DNA of 64,000 nucleotides from Deinococcus gobiensis I-0 (GCF_000252445.1 NC_017790.1:2028501-2092500), one strand, 5' to 3'; numbered from the stretch's first letter, positions 25,490-35,361 are shown. A program made the numbers and translations. Notes: generated from the letters alone by a model not told the origin.

Positions 25490-25513
25490 GCCCCGCATGT
25501 GCGGGGCTTTTTC
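25490..25513 (+). terminator. Terminator after the tail operon
   Basis: GCCCCGCA (25490-25497) pairs with TGCGGGGC (25500-25507) around TG, followed by TTTTT. It closes the structural operon, so the lysis block probably has its own transcription or is reached by read-through. Confidence 0.9.
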
Positions 25514-25572
25514 GTGCCCGCACGCCCACCCGGCGACGTGCGGGCCTTTCGCAGCCGGGAGGGAGCGTCACC

Positions 25573-25944
25573 ATGAAGAAAGTTCTGCTGCTGTCCACCC
25601 TGTCCCTCGCCCTCGCCGCCTGCGGGACCGCGCCCACGCCTGCGCCCACGCCGCCCGCCGTGGTCACCCCGGAGCCCACGCCCGCCGGGCTGGTCCTGAC
25701 CACCGAGCCTGCCCAGCTGCAGGCCGCTGGACTGAGCGTCACCCTCACCGACCGGGGCCTGGCCGTGCGCCCGACCGGCGTCGAGGCCGTCTTCCGGGTC
25801 TACCTCGATGCCCAGGACCGCTTCGGCGTACCCGGCGAGGCCGCCCAGCGCATCACGGGCACGTACTACGTGGGGACCACCGCCCCACTCACCATCCAGG
25901 GCCGGACCCCCTTCGGCTGGGTGGACGTGGCCCGACTGCGGTAA
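25573..25944 (+). CDS. Prophage lipoprotein (123 aa)
   Basis: A signal peptide (KKVLLLSTLSLALAAC) ends in a lipobox LAAC with the acylated Cys at about 17. A Thr/Pro-rich linker and a small beta domain follow (LVLTTEPAQLQAAGLSVTLTD, VFRVYLDAQDRFG, GTYYVGTTAPLTIQG). It would be anchored outside the cytoplasmic membrane. It lies just upstream of the holin-like genes, so a spanin-like lysis role or superinfection exclusion are both possible. Neither is shown by a motif. Confidence 0.72.
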   Translation: MKKVLLLSTLSLALAACGTAPTPAPTPPAVVTPEPTPAGLVLTTEPAQLQAAGLSVTLTDRGLAVRPTGVEAVFRVYLDAQDRFGVPGEAAQRITGTYYVGTTAPLTIQGRTPFGWVDVARLR

Positions 25945-26010
25945 GTCCCTCCCTCCTGCCCACCAGCACCCCGGCCGCTGGTGGGCGCCCTCGTGCCGGA
26001 CGGGAGGCCC

Positions 26011-26394
26011 ATGACTCAACCGCCCACACCCCCACCTCCCCCCTGGCTGCTCATCGCCGCCGCCATGCTCCTCGGCGTCATCGCCCAGCTGGGGGCCTCC
26101 CTCGCCCTGGACATGGCCAAGGACCGAAAGAAGCTCATCGGCTTCCTGCTGCTCAGCATGGTGTTCTCCGGGATGGGGTTCATCCTCCTGGTCCAGCTGT
26201 CCGACTGGGATACCTATACCTGTTTCGCCCTGAGCGTGCTGCTGGGCGGCGTCCCCGCGCTGTGGACCCTGCGCGCTGGGGTCAAGGCCATCGGCCAGCG
26301 CTACGGCGTCGAAGTTCAGGAAATCACGGCCGCCACGCCCCCTGTTCCCGCCGCACCCCCACCGCCCCCGCCGGGCACTGGAGGAACACCATGA
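26011..26394 (+). CDS. Holin-like membrane protein 1 (127 aa)
   Basis: ATG 26011 follows GGGAGG; an in-frame upstream GTG is less likely. A Pro-rich N-terminus is followed by three predicted membrane segments (about 12-31, 42-63, 69-88) and a Pro-rich cytoplasmic-type tail. Small multi-pass proteins next to an endolysin gene are the usual holins, which form membrane lesions at a set time. Its stop overlaps the start of the second membrane protein. Confidence 0.7.
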   Translation: MTQPPTPPPPPWLLIAAAMLLGVIAQLGASLALDMAKDRKKLIGFLLLSMVFSGMGFILLVQLSDWDTYTCFALSVLLGGVPALWTLRAGVKAIGQRYGVEVQEITAATPPVPAAPPPPPPGTGGTP

Positions 26395-26729
26395 TGATCG
26401 ACGGCCTCTACCTCAAGCTCATGTGGGCCGGCCTCGCCGGACTCTGGGGGCTGGCCTTCGTGGTCCGCTGCCTGCTGGTGTACCTGTCGTGGCCCACCGA
26501 CCGCGCGTGGCGCATCGCCTTCGCCGTGATCCACGCCATGAGCACGTGCTACTTCGTCTGGCGCATGGAAACCGACGTGCTGCCCAGCACCATTCTGCTC
26601 ACCGACCTGACGCGCAACATCATCAGTGCCATCCTCGTGATCTACCTCCTGCTGGATGGCGTGCGCGGGATCTACAAGCTGGCCGAGCACCGTGCCGAGC
26701 GCGCCGCTGCCGTGAAGGGGACGCTGTGA
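26391..26729 (+). CDS. Holin-like membrane protein 2 (112 aa)
   Basis: ATG 26391 has GGAGG upstream and overlaps the previous gene (ATGATGA region). Three predicted membrane stretches are visible (about 8-33, 41-56, 70-90, the last with LTRNIISAILVIYLLLDGV). It has a charged C-terminal tail. With the gene before it, it could form a holin/antiholin pair serving the endolysin whose GTG start overlaps its stop. Which of the two is the pore former cannot be told. Confidence 0.68.
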   Translation: MMIDGLYLKLMWAGLAGLWGLAFVVRCLLVYLSWPTDRAWRIAFAVIHAMSTCYFVWRMETDVLPSTILLTDLTRNIISAILVIYLLLDGVRGIYKLAEHRAERAAAVKGTL

Positions 26730-27430
26730 CGGCCTTCTTCCCCCTGCTGGACACGCCCACGACCAAGTACACCGTGCAGGCCGGGTGTGGGTATCTGGAC
26801 CCCGCCTACCTCGCCGCCACGCGCTCGCAGCACCCGGCCGAGGACTTCAATGCGGTGACTGGCAGTGACACCGACCTGGGCGACCCGGTCCACGCGGCCG
26901 ACGACGGCACCGTGAGCTACACCGGCTGGGACGGGTACATCGGGGGCATCGTCGAGATCCTGCACAGTGACGGCAGCACGTCCGGGTACTGGCACCTGCG
27001 CGACGTGCACGTGGTCGTGGGCCAGCGCGTGAACGGCGGCGACATGATCGGCCAGGTGGGCAAGGGCGCGACCGGCGTGATGAAAGCGCACCTGCACTTC
27101 TACGTGAAGAAGCCGGGCGTGAAGCTCTCGCCCTCCTACTGGCCGAGCACCCACGACAAGAATCCGACGAGCTGCGCGGCCTTCATCCGCGCCAACTACT
27201 TCGTGCCCACTGAGTGGCTGAAAGCGCGGGGCGCGAAGCGGACGCTGGCCGACCTGCAGGCCCTGCGCGGCACGCCGGGCCGGGTGCTCGTGAACGACAT
27301 AGAGGTGACTGGCCAGCTGGTCCAGCGCCCCGACAATGGCGTGACCATCGACGCGCGCACGGCCACCGTGCGGGTCTACGCCAACGATCCGCGCCCCACG
27401 CCCAGCGTGCCCACGCTGCCGCAGAACTGA
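26726..27430 (+). CDS. M23-family metalloendopeptidase endolysin
   Basis: GTG 26726 overlaps the preceding TGA; the longer frame is a shadow. Of 234 residues, about 15-130 carry the M23 (LytM) zinc site: His 36 and Asp 40 (HPAED), His 90 (GYWHLRD) and His 122-x-His 124 (HLHFYV). The C-terminal about 70 residues could bind the cell wall. It would cleave peptidoglycan cross-bridges for host lysis. No signal peptide is visible, so release depends on the holin-like proteins encoded just before it. This is an endopeptidase instead of the more usual muramidase or amidase. Confidence 0.88.
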   Translation: MTAFFPLLDTPTTKYTVQAGCGYLDPAYLAATRSQHPAEDFNAVTGSDTDLGDPVHAADDGTVSYTGWDGYIGGIVEILHSDGSTSGYWHLRDVHVVVGQRVNGGDMIGQVGKGATGVMKAHLHFYVKKPGVKLSPSYWPSTHDKNPTSCAAFIRANYFVPTEWLKARGAKRTLADLQALRGTPGRVLVNDIEVTGQLVQRPDNGVTIDARTATVRVYANDPRPTPSVPTLPQN

Positions 27431-27493
27431 CGGGTCCTCAGACCTGGGCAAATCTGCCGGACAGATCAGGGCATTCCTCCTACACTGGATCCC

Positions 27494-27656
27494 ATGCCCA
27501 AACTCAGAACGCTGGCCGTGCTCGGGCTCGTTGCCGCTCTCCTGATGTCTTGCGCGCACCCCTACCCAGTTACTGAGGGGGGGATGCACCATCTATCCCG
27601 ATGGCACTGGGGTTTGCGTGGATCCACCCCCACCCTCCCACACCCACACGAACTAA
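27494..27656 (+). pseudogene. Short lipoprotein gene with a frame break at a G7 run
   Basis: The N-terminus has a clear signal peptide ending MSC (Cys at residue 20). At a run of seven G (27577-27583) the zero frame runs on into unrelated sequence. With one G fewer, the frame continues as CTIYPDGTGVCVDPPPPSHT-type sequence, a Pro-rich tail ending at TAA 27654-27656, for a total of 53 residues. That product looks like a Rz1-type outer spanin or small lysis lipoprotein. The break may be a sequencing error, phase variation or slippage. It follows the endolysin gene, as a spanin would. Confidence 0.5.
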
Positions 27657-27673
27657 ACCCTCTATTGCTCTTC

Positions 27674-27698
27674 CGGCCCCAGCGAGATGCTGGGGCCG
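27674..27698. repeat. 10-bp perfect inverted repeat, no T-run
   Basis: CGGCCCCAGC (27674-27683) and its exact complement (27689-27698) flank GAGAT. No T-run follows on either strand, so it may be an mRNA stabiliser or a weak terminator. It lies just before the start of the next gene. Confidence 0.55.
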
Positions 27699-27716
27699 CG
27701 CCCTTGGAGTGTCCCC

Positions 27717-28025
27717 ATGTTGAACATGCAGCAGATCACCCAGCAGCTTCAAAGCAACATCGGCAACGTCCTCACCCTGGAAGGCCTCAAGAAGGCGGCC
27801 AAGGAAGCCGCCAAGCTGGCCAACCAGCTGCTACCCGGCGCGACCGGCGCGCAGAAGGCGGCGGCAGCCGAGGCGTGGCTGCTGGCAGCGGTCGAAGAGT
27901 ACGACAACAAGATTCCGGTGCTGGGCCAGTTCATGGATCTGCCCCTGATCGACCGACTGGAAGCTGCGGCCGTCCGGGCGGCCGTGGCCTGGGGCTACAG
28001 CGCCCTGGAACTCGACGCCGCCTGA
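27717..28025 (+). CDS. Hypothetical phage protein (102 aa)
   Basis: ATG 27717 follows GGAG; the in-frame ATG 27687 lies inside a hairpin and is less likely. The product is an Ala-rich helical protein (QQITQQLQSNIGNVLTLE, KKAAKEAAKLANQLL, AWLLAAVEEYDNKIP) without signal or membrane segment. I do not recognise it. A strong terminator follows, making it the last + strand gene of the prophage. Late cargo or a lysis accessory role are possible. Confidence 0.6.
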   Translation: MLNMQQITQQLQSNIGNVLTLEGLKKAAKEAAKLANQLLPGATGAQKAAAAEAWLLAAVEEYDNKIPVLGQFMDLPLIDRLEAAAVRAAVAWGYSALELDAA

Positions 28026-28039
28026 GCCCCACACACGAA

Positions 28040-28080
28040 GCGCCCCACCCCGGCAACTGGCCAGGGTGGGGCGCATTTCT
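28040..28080 (+). terminator. Terminator at the end of the rightward prophage genes
   Basis: An 11-bp perfect stem (GCGCCCCACCC at 28040-28050 with its complement at 28064-28074) has a 13-nt loop, followed by ATTTCTATTT. It stands between the last rightward gene and the leftward HEPN gene, whose stop lies at 28144. Confidence 0.8.
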
Positions 28081-28143
28081 ATTTAGCGCGCATATCTTCA
28101 AAAGTTTCTTCCCCTCTTAAATCAATGCGTAAAAGTATCTAGC

Positions 28144-29409
28144 TCAAGCTATTACTTCAGATTCCTCCTCAATTATTATTTCTGCTAAGGTTCTTATCAG
28201 TGGAATTTCTCTCATAAGAGCGTTTTTATCTTTGGCAAAGTTATATCTTTTGGTATTTTCGCTTTTAGAATGAACTATAGAATTTCTAGTTGCATATATT
28301 CTTTGAGCACAGTCTTCAAAAAAATCTTGCGGGTTTTTTGTAAAATCCAAGGTAATACCATCACAGAAGGGAACGGGATTGCTTGAGTAATATAAAATTT
28401 CTTCTCGAGTCAATAAAGTCTGCAATTGATTTGGAGTAGAAAGATATTGTGATATAACTAAACTTAAAGCTTTTGATTCTCTTTTACTCGTTAACCTACT
28501 ATCTTGATTAACTTCTATATTTGAAGCTGCTTCGGCAATCAGTTGTCTAATGTGATCCTCTTTTGTAGGAGAAAATCCAGTTTTAGTTATGACTCCCCTA
28601 ACTCTCTCTACAGTCTCTTTAATACTAGCTTTATTAAAAAAGTGCTCCAAAATATGATATAGTGAGAGATATTTAGATGAGACAAGTGAATTTTCTAGAT
28701 AGTGCTGATAACTATCCGTGAGCTCCTTATTATACATTCTTTTCGGCGCAGATATAATTTCTGGCTCTCCCTCTCTGTGGAGTTGTATCTTTTCAGTTTC
28801 GAAAATTCTATCTACATTTAAAAGTAACTCACATCTTCTTCCAGTCAGATAAGATATTTCATAGGAATATGAATTCGCATATCTAGTAAAAAGACTCTGC
28901 TTAACATCTCTATTTGAGGATAACTTTATGGTGACTATACTCGAAGTCATAGAGAAAACTGTTAAAAGATCACCATCTTCCGTGGAGCTCGATTCAGGAA
29001 TAGCTATGTGTCCCCAGTGTAAAGTATATTTTAATACTTCATCAGGAATTTCTTTAGCGGTTGATAGTAGAAAAAGCATATATTCTCTTGATGGAGGTCC
29101 TATCTTATAAGTAATACCTGTTCCAACATGAATAGAGTCGGATATTTGCTTGGCAAAATCCGAATAAAGCGCAACAGGGATTTCTAAATATCTTTTGTTA
29201 TGCATTTGTAGCCCATTGATGGAATAAATATCTTCTAAAGATTTATAAATTGATTCTAATTCATCGTTTTTAACTACAAGCCGTTTCTTAGAAATATAGT
29301 CATCTATTTCGAGTACGGCAGCACTACCTCCTTTTAAAACTCGATTTTTAGAGAACCTTATATAGTCACCAACATATTCAGCCAACTCATCAGGAGTAAA
29401 TTTATACAT
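28144..29409 (-). CDS. HEPN-motif protein, AT-rich cargo at the prophage right end
   Basis: This 421-residue gene runs opposite to the late genes and is strikingly AT-rich, unlike both phage and host neighbours. Residues 1 to about 240 are a mixed domain of unknown family. Residues about 245-421 are helical: SLYHILEHFF near 249, then IYATRNSIVHSKSENTKRYN with the HEPN R-x4-H motif at Arg 375 to His 380 (RNSIVH), and a final long helix. HEPN domains with this motif are often RNases in abortive infection. GGAG lies upstream of the start. Placement beside the attachment site is typical of lysogenic-conversion genes. Defence function is inferred. Confidence 0.78.
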   Translation of the reverse strand: MYKFTPDELAEYVGDYIRFSKNRVLKGGSAAVLEIDDYISKKRLVVKNDELESIYKSLEDIYSINGLQMHNKRYLEIPVALYSDFAKQISDSIHVGTGITYKIGPPSREYMLFLLSTAKEIPDEVLKYTLHWGHIAIPESSSTEDGDLLTVFSMTSSIVTIKLSSNRDVKQSLFTRYANSYSYEISYLTGRRCELLLNVDRIFETEKIQLHREGEPEIISAPKRMYNKELTDSYQHYLENSLVSSKYLSLYHILEHFFNKASIKETVERVRGVITKTGFSPTKEDHIRQLIAEAASNIEVNQDSRLTSKRESKALSLVISQYLSTPNQLQTLLTREEILYYSSNPVPFCDGITLDFTKNPQDFFEDCAQRIYATRNSIVHSKSENTKRYNFAKDKNALMREIPLIRTLAEIIIEEESEVIA

Positions 29410-29686
29410 TGGATAGACTCCAATTATAAATCTGACAAACTAATAAATTTAGAGAGCCAATTTGCAGACTAGATTTCATATGTGCCTTCTTATAGCACCA
29501 AAAAGTCTAATCCCACCAAGAATGTGCCAATCCACCCGATAGGTGGAGACGGGGCTCTCATCCCTAGCTTTTGAGTCCGCCTATAGGCACAGATTTAAGA
29601 GTGCATCACGATTAGGGAGAGGCCAGCCGTCCCATTCTCGAGTCAAGATCATGCTCCCCCTTACCTGGGTAGAGACTTAAACTGGA
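29410..29686. other. Prophage right end, non-coding
   Basis: No gene fits here. Composition shifts gradually from AT-rich next to the HEPN gene to GC-rich at comM. A minus-strand TATAAT sits at 29423-29428, a 6-bp inverted repeat TCCACC/GGTGGA at 29531-29547, and an in-frame stop (TAA 29678-29680) lies just before comM homology. The phage attachment half-site and recombinase arm sites should be here, but cannot be delimited without the left end. Confidence 0.55.
29423..29428 (-). promoter_or_regulatory. Consensus -10 box of the HEPN gene
   Basis: TATAAT reads on the minus strand 13 nt before the ATG, with GGAG between. No good -35 is evident. The spacing predicts a very short leader. Confidence 0.45.
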
Positions 29687-30238
29687 CAACCGATGGAGGA
29701 CGGGCATGTCAGTTTGTCCCGTGCCCGCGCCACCGTGACCTATCCGGCGAACTTTCAGCTCATCGCTTCCATGAATCCGTGCAAATGCGGTTATTTTTCG
29801 GACCCGGAGAAGGCCTGCACCTGCACGGTCACCGAGCGGACCCGCTACGCCGCGCGCCTCAGCGGACCGCTGCTCGACCGGATAGATGCCGTAGTGCGCG
29901 TGCCCAGACTGACGGTCGAAGAACTGACCCGCGCGCCCGAGCCCGAGGCCTCCGCACCCGTACGCGCCCGCATCGCCGCTGCCCGCGGACGGATGCTCGC
30001 CCGGCAGGGTGCCCGCAATGCCGACCTCGCGGGTCAGGCCCTGCGCCAGCACGCGGGGTTGGCGGGTGGCCCGCTTGCCTTCGCGCAGGCCGCCGCCCGT
30101 CAGCTGGGCCTCACCGGGCGCGGCTACGACCGCCTGCTGCGCGTGGCCCGCACCGTGGCCGACCTCGCGGGAAGCGACACAGTGCGGAAAACCCACCTCG
30201 CCGAGGCAGTGACCTACCGCCCCAGGGACCTGGGGTAG
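29687..30238 (+). pseudogene. comM: 3' fragment of comM/yifB (Mg chelatase-like ATPase)
   Basis: The frame resumes as [13 protein letters not shown], matching the (L)RQPLEDG motif in the middle of YifB/ComM, and continues through [15 protein letters not shown] with the conserved Cys cluster ([24 protein letters not shown]) to the C-terminal helical domain and stop. An in-frame TAA lies 9 nt upstream of the homology, so the 5' half is missing here. It should lie beyond the prophage's left end. ComM is a hexameric helicase that aids integration of DNA taken up by transformation. Phage insertion splits it; excision could restore it. An internal ATG at 29693 would yield only a nonfunctional fragment. 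Confidence 0.88.
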
Positions 30239-30270
30239 GGAGGAGAACGTCTCCCCTCCCCTTCCCCGGC

Positions 30271-32328
<2,058 letters not shown>

Positions 32329-32414
32329 AGCTGCGGAGTATAGGCCGCCTCCCCTATGAGGGGACTAAGCCGGATGGCGCATGGCCCCGCCCAGCCTTCA
32401 TGCTCTGCTCTGTC

Positions 32415-33419
32415 ATGGCGACCTTCTCTCCCGCCCCGCCGCCCTCGCCCTCTGTGCCCTCCGTGCCCTCTGTGCCCGGCGACCTGCACCTGCACGCGGT
32501 CACGGCCGCCGACCACCCGCGCCTGGCCGACTTCCTGAGCGCGTGCCATCCCGAGCAGTCCGTGACGGCTGCGGACCTCGACCGGCTGGCGGCGGGCCGC
32601 CTGCCAGGCGAGGTCTACAGCGGCACGCTGGCGATGCGCGGCGAGACGCCGGTCGGCCTGGCCGAGGTGAGCATCCCGCGCATGGATGGCCACCCCGGCT
32701 GGCTGGAGGTCACGGCGCGCGCCGCCGACCCGGCCCTGGGCGCGGCGCTGCTGGATCTCGCCGAGGCGCAGGCTCTCGCCCACACCCCTCACACCCTGGT
32801 CACGCGCGTGCGCGAGGACTGGTGGGAGCGGGCGCTGTACGAGGCGCGCGGCTACGCCGAACACGACCGCATGTGGCTCAGCACCCTCGACCTGACCACG
32901 CTGGAGGTCGGCCGCTTCACCGCCTACGAGGAGCGGACGCGGGCAGCGGGGGTCACGATTCGGCCCCTGTCGGACTTCGGCCCCTTCGACGAGGCGGCGC
33001 AGCGGCGGCTGTACGCCCTGGTGGCCGCCGTCCTGCGCGACGTGCCCAGCGCGACACCGGTCAGCGTATGGCCCTTCGAGACCTGGCAGCGCCGCATGGT
33101 GCCGCACCTGCACCACCCGGAGGGCCTGTTCATCGCGTCCGCGCCAGAGGGCGAGTGGGTGGGTCTGAGCGAACTGCATACCCCGTACGGTGGTCGCCCC
33201 GGCACCGTGCGCAACGGCCTGACGGGGGTGCTGGGCGCTTGGCGCGGCCACGGCGTCGCCTTCTCGCTGAAGCTGGCGGCGGCCCGCGCGGCGCGGGAAC
33301 GCGGGTACACGCACGCGCGGACCGGCAACCACAGCGCGAACGCCCCGATGCTGGGCATCAATGCGGCGCTGGGCTTCGTGCGTGAGCCCGCCACCCTGAC
33401 CCTCGTCCGGAAGCTTTGA
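32415..33419 (+). CDS. GNAT-family N-acetyltransferase (two-domain)
   Basis: ATG 32415 is preferred, with ATG 32400 as alternative. The 334-residue product starts with a Pro/Ser/Val low-complexity stretch, then two GNAT-like folds (about 25-165 and 185-330). The second has GLTGVLGAWRGHGVAFSLKL, the acetyl-CoA-binding R/Q-G-x-G/A-like loop, and ending TGNHSANAPMLGINAALGFV, the usual GNAT strand-helix. The N-terminal domain is degenerate (WLEVTARAADPALGAALLD). The substrate is unknown. It is divergent from the oligopeptidase. Confidence 0.85.
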   Translation: MATFSPAPPPSPSVPSVPSVPGDLHLHAVTAADHPRLADFLSACHPEQSVTAADLDRLAAGRLPGEVYSGTLAMRGETPVGLAEVSIPRMDGHPGWLEVTARAADPALGAALLDLAEAQALAHTPHTLVTRVREDWWERALYEARGYAEHDRMWLSTLDLTTLEVGRFTAYEERTRAAGVTIRPLSDFGPFDEAAQRRLYALVAAVLRDVPSATPVSVWPFETWQRRMVPHLHHPEGLFIASAPEGEWVGLSELHTPYGGRPGTVRNGLTGVLGAWRGHGVAFSLKLAAARAARERGYTHARTGNHSANAPMLGINAALGFVREPATLTLVRKL

Positions 33420-33453
33420 CGTTAAGCGGCCGGCAGACGCGATACACTGGCGC

Positions 33454-34395
33454 ATGACCAGCCAGTTCCCGGCCGAGACGAGCGCCACCGGCGCCTTCGT
33501 GCGGCAGAAATACCAGTTCCAGGGGCGCTTTTCCCGCGACGGCAACACCCCCTTCCCCGCCGAGGCCGGGCGCTACCGGCTGTACGTGTCGCTGGCCTGC
33601 CCCTGGGCCCACCGCGCGGTCATCGTGCGCGGGCTGCTGGGGCTGGAGGACACCATCGGCATGGCCGTCGTGGACCCGGTGCGCGACGAGCGCGGCTGGG
33701 CGCTGCGCGACGGCCCCGGCCACAGCCGCGACGGCGTGTGCGGCTTCGAATTCCTCTCGGAAGCGTACCTGCGCACCGACCCGGGCTACCAGGGCCGCTA
33801 CACCGTGCCGTGCATCTGGGACACGGTGACGGAGCAGCTCGTGACGAACAACTACCCCGACATCACCCTCGATTTCGAGACGCAGTTCGTGGACTTCCAC
33901 AAGCCCGGCGCGCCGGACCTCTACCCCGAGGCGCTGCGCCCCGAGATCGACGCGCTGAACGAGGTGATCTACACCGACGTGAACGACGGCGTCTACAAGG
34001 CCGGGTTCGCCGCCAGCCAGGCCCCCTACGAGGAGGCCGTCACCCGGCTTTTCGCGCGTCTGGACGCGCTGGAGGAGCACCTGGCCGACCGGCGCTATCT
34101 GGTCGGCGGGCAACTGACCGAGGCCGACATCCGGCTCTTCACGACGCTGGTGCGCTTCGACGCCGTATACGTGGGGCACTTCAAGTGCAACCTGCGGCGG
34201 CTGGTGGACTACCCGAACCTGTGGGGCTACGCGCGCGACCTGTACCAGCGGCCCGGCTTCCGCGAGACGGTCAATTTCGACCACATCAAGCGGCACTACT
34301 ACATGACCCACGAGCGCCTGAACCCGAGTGGGGTCGTGCCGCTCGGGCCACTGACCGACTGGGACGCGCCGCACAGCCGCGCGGAGCTGCCGTGA
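33454..34395 (+). CDS. Glutathionyl-hydroquinone reductase-like (Xi-class GST)
   Basis: The 313-residue protein has the GS-HQR signature: a thioredoxin-like domain with SLACPWAHRAVIVRGL (catalytic Cys 49), then YTVPCIWDTVTEQLVTNNYP, the helical GST C-domain (LFARLDALEEHLADRRYLVGGQLTEADIRLFTTLVRFD) and FKCNLRRLVDYPNLWGYARDLYQ. The family reduces glutathionyl-hydroquinones. Deinococcus is known to use bacillithiol, so the thiol partner may differ. TACACT 5 nt before the ATG suggests a leaderless start. Its stop overlaps the next gene. Confidence 0.92.
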   Translation: MTSQFPAETSATGAFVRQKYQFQGRFSRDGNTPFPAEAGRYRLYVSLACPWAHRAVIVRGLLGLEDTIGMAVVDPVRDERGWALRDGPGHSRDGVCGFEFLSEAYLRTDPGYQGRYTVPCIWDTVTEQLVTNNYPDITLDFETQFVDFHKPGAPDLYPEALRPEIDALNEVIYTDVNDGVYKAGFAASQAPYEEAVTRLFARLDALEEHLADRRYLVGGQLTEADIRLFTTLVRFDAVYVGHFKCNLRRLVDYPNLWGYARDLYQRPGFRETVNFDHIKRHYYMTHERLNPSGVVPLGPLTDWDAPHSRAELP

Positions 34396-35105
34396 GCCTC
34401 GTCTGGGAAAGCGGCCCGCTGGGCAACCCGATGTGGACGGCGCTGCACGGGCCGCAGCTCGCCTACGGCGAGGGCACACTGCACGCCGCGCGCTACCGGA
34501 GCGAGGTCGCGGCCTTCGCCGGGCTGAGGGAGGACACCCCGCAGGCCTGGGCCGACCTGACGGCCCTGACCCCGTCCGGCGAGCTGGCGATCCTGTTCGC
34601 CCCCGAGGTCATCGAGGCTCCAGCAGGCTGGACGCGCGGCTTCGTGGGCAACCCGCTGCAGATGGTGCAGGCGCGTCCCCAGACGACCCCGGTCCAGACC
34701 GGCGACCTGCACCTGCGCGAACTGACGGCCGCCGACGTGGACGCCATGCTGGAGCTGGCTGCCCTGACCCGCCCTGGCCCCTTCCTGCCGCGCACGCCCG
34801 AACTGGGACTGTATCTGGGCGTGTGGGACGAAAGCGGCGACGCCCCCCGCCTCGCCGCGATGGCCGGACAGCGCGCCCAGCCGCCCGGCCACCGCGAGAT
34901 CAGCGCGGTGTGTACCCACCCCGACTACCGCCGCCGGGGCCTGGCCCGCACCCTGGTCGCCCAGCTCGCGGCCCACAGCCACGCGGCGGGCGAGGTGCCC
35001 TTCCTCCACGTCAACCTGGAAAACGAGGGAGCCATCGCCGTCTACCGCGACCTGGGCTTCGAGCCGGTGCGCCAGCTCCGGGCCACGGTGCTCAAGAGGG
35101 ACTAA
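34392..35105 (+). CDS. GNAT-family N-acetyltransferase
   Basis: GTG 34392 overlaps the previous TGA (GTGA), implying co-expression with the GST-like gene; the longer frame is a shadow. In this 237-residue protein the C-terminal half carries a clear FR47-like GNAT: ISAVCTHPDYRRRGLARTLVAQL with the acetyl-CoA loop RRRGLA, then VPFLHVNLENEGAIAVYRDLGFEPV. The N-terminal about 100 residues are a degenerate lid-like domain. The acceptor substrate is unknown. Confidence 0.9.
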   Translation: MSLVWESGPLGNPMWTALHGPQLAYGEGTLHAARYRSEVAAFAGLREDTPQAWADLTALTPSGELAILFAPEVIEAPAGWTRGFVGNPLQMVQARPQTTPVQTGDLHLRELTAADVDAMLELAALTRPGPFLPRTPELGLYLGVWDESGDAPRLAAMAGQRAQPPGHREISAVCTHPDYRRRGLARTLVAQLAAHSHAAGEVPFLHVNLENEGAIAVYRDLGFEPVRQLRATVLKRD

Positions 35106-35361
35106 GGTCTGTAGGCCAAGGTGGTCCGCCCATCAACCCGCAGGAGGCTTCGCCTCTATCGCACGGAGAAACCAGGGATCATCAAGGGCGGCGACCGGCC
35201 ACCCTTTTGCCTCCGAAGGCCAGTTCTGAATGATCCTTTCTCACGCTGCCCAGCTCGCCCGACGGGCTGCACCGTGAGACGGCGCGCGAAGTGGCCCGGC
35301 AGGCCGCGCACCTCTGGCTACAGCCAGAACTGAGGACCGGGGCACCGCGAGAGATCCGCCC

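Larger units (their letters stand above)
1..29686. mobile_element. Siphovirus-type prophage, left end outside window
   Basis: Contiguous phage modules (replication, packaging, HK97-type head, long-tail genes with tape measure, lysis) run left to right and end at a truncated comM gene. Nearly all genes overlap or are a few bases apart and lie on the + strand. The exception is an AT-rich gene on the - strand at the right edge. No integrase, excisionase or repressor is visible, so they presumably lie left of the window. The right boundary is set by where comM homology resumes, near 29,687. The exact core site cannot be given because the left attachment site is not in view. Confidence 0.92.

Noticed and set aside
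27494..28120. 208-codon reading of the small lipoprotein frame
   Set aside because: After the G7 run it reads through the hairpin and the next gene out of phase, giving unnatural sequence; a short frameshifted lipoprotein is more coherent.
35106..35361. Possible transposon remnant between the GNAT and TetR genes
   Set aside because: The GTTCTG/CAGAAC-type ends are short and no transposase sequence is visible.
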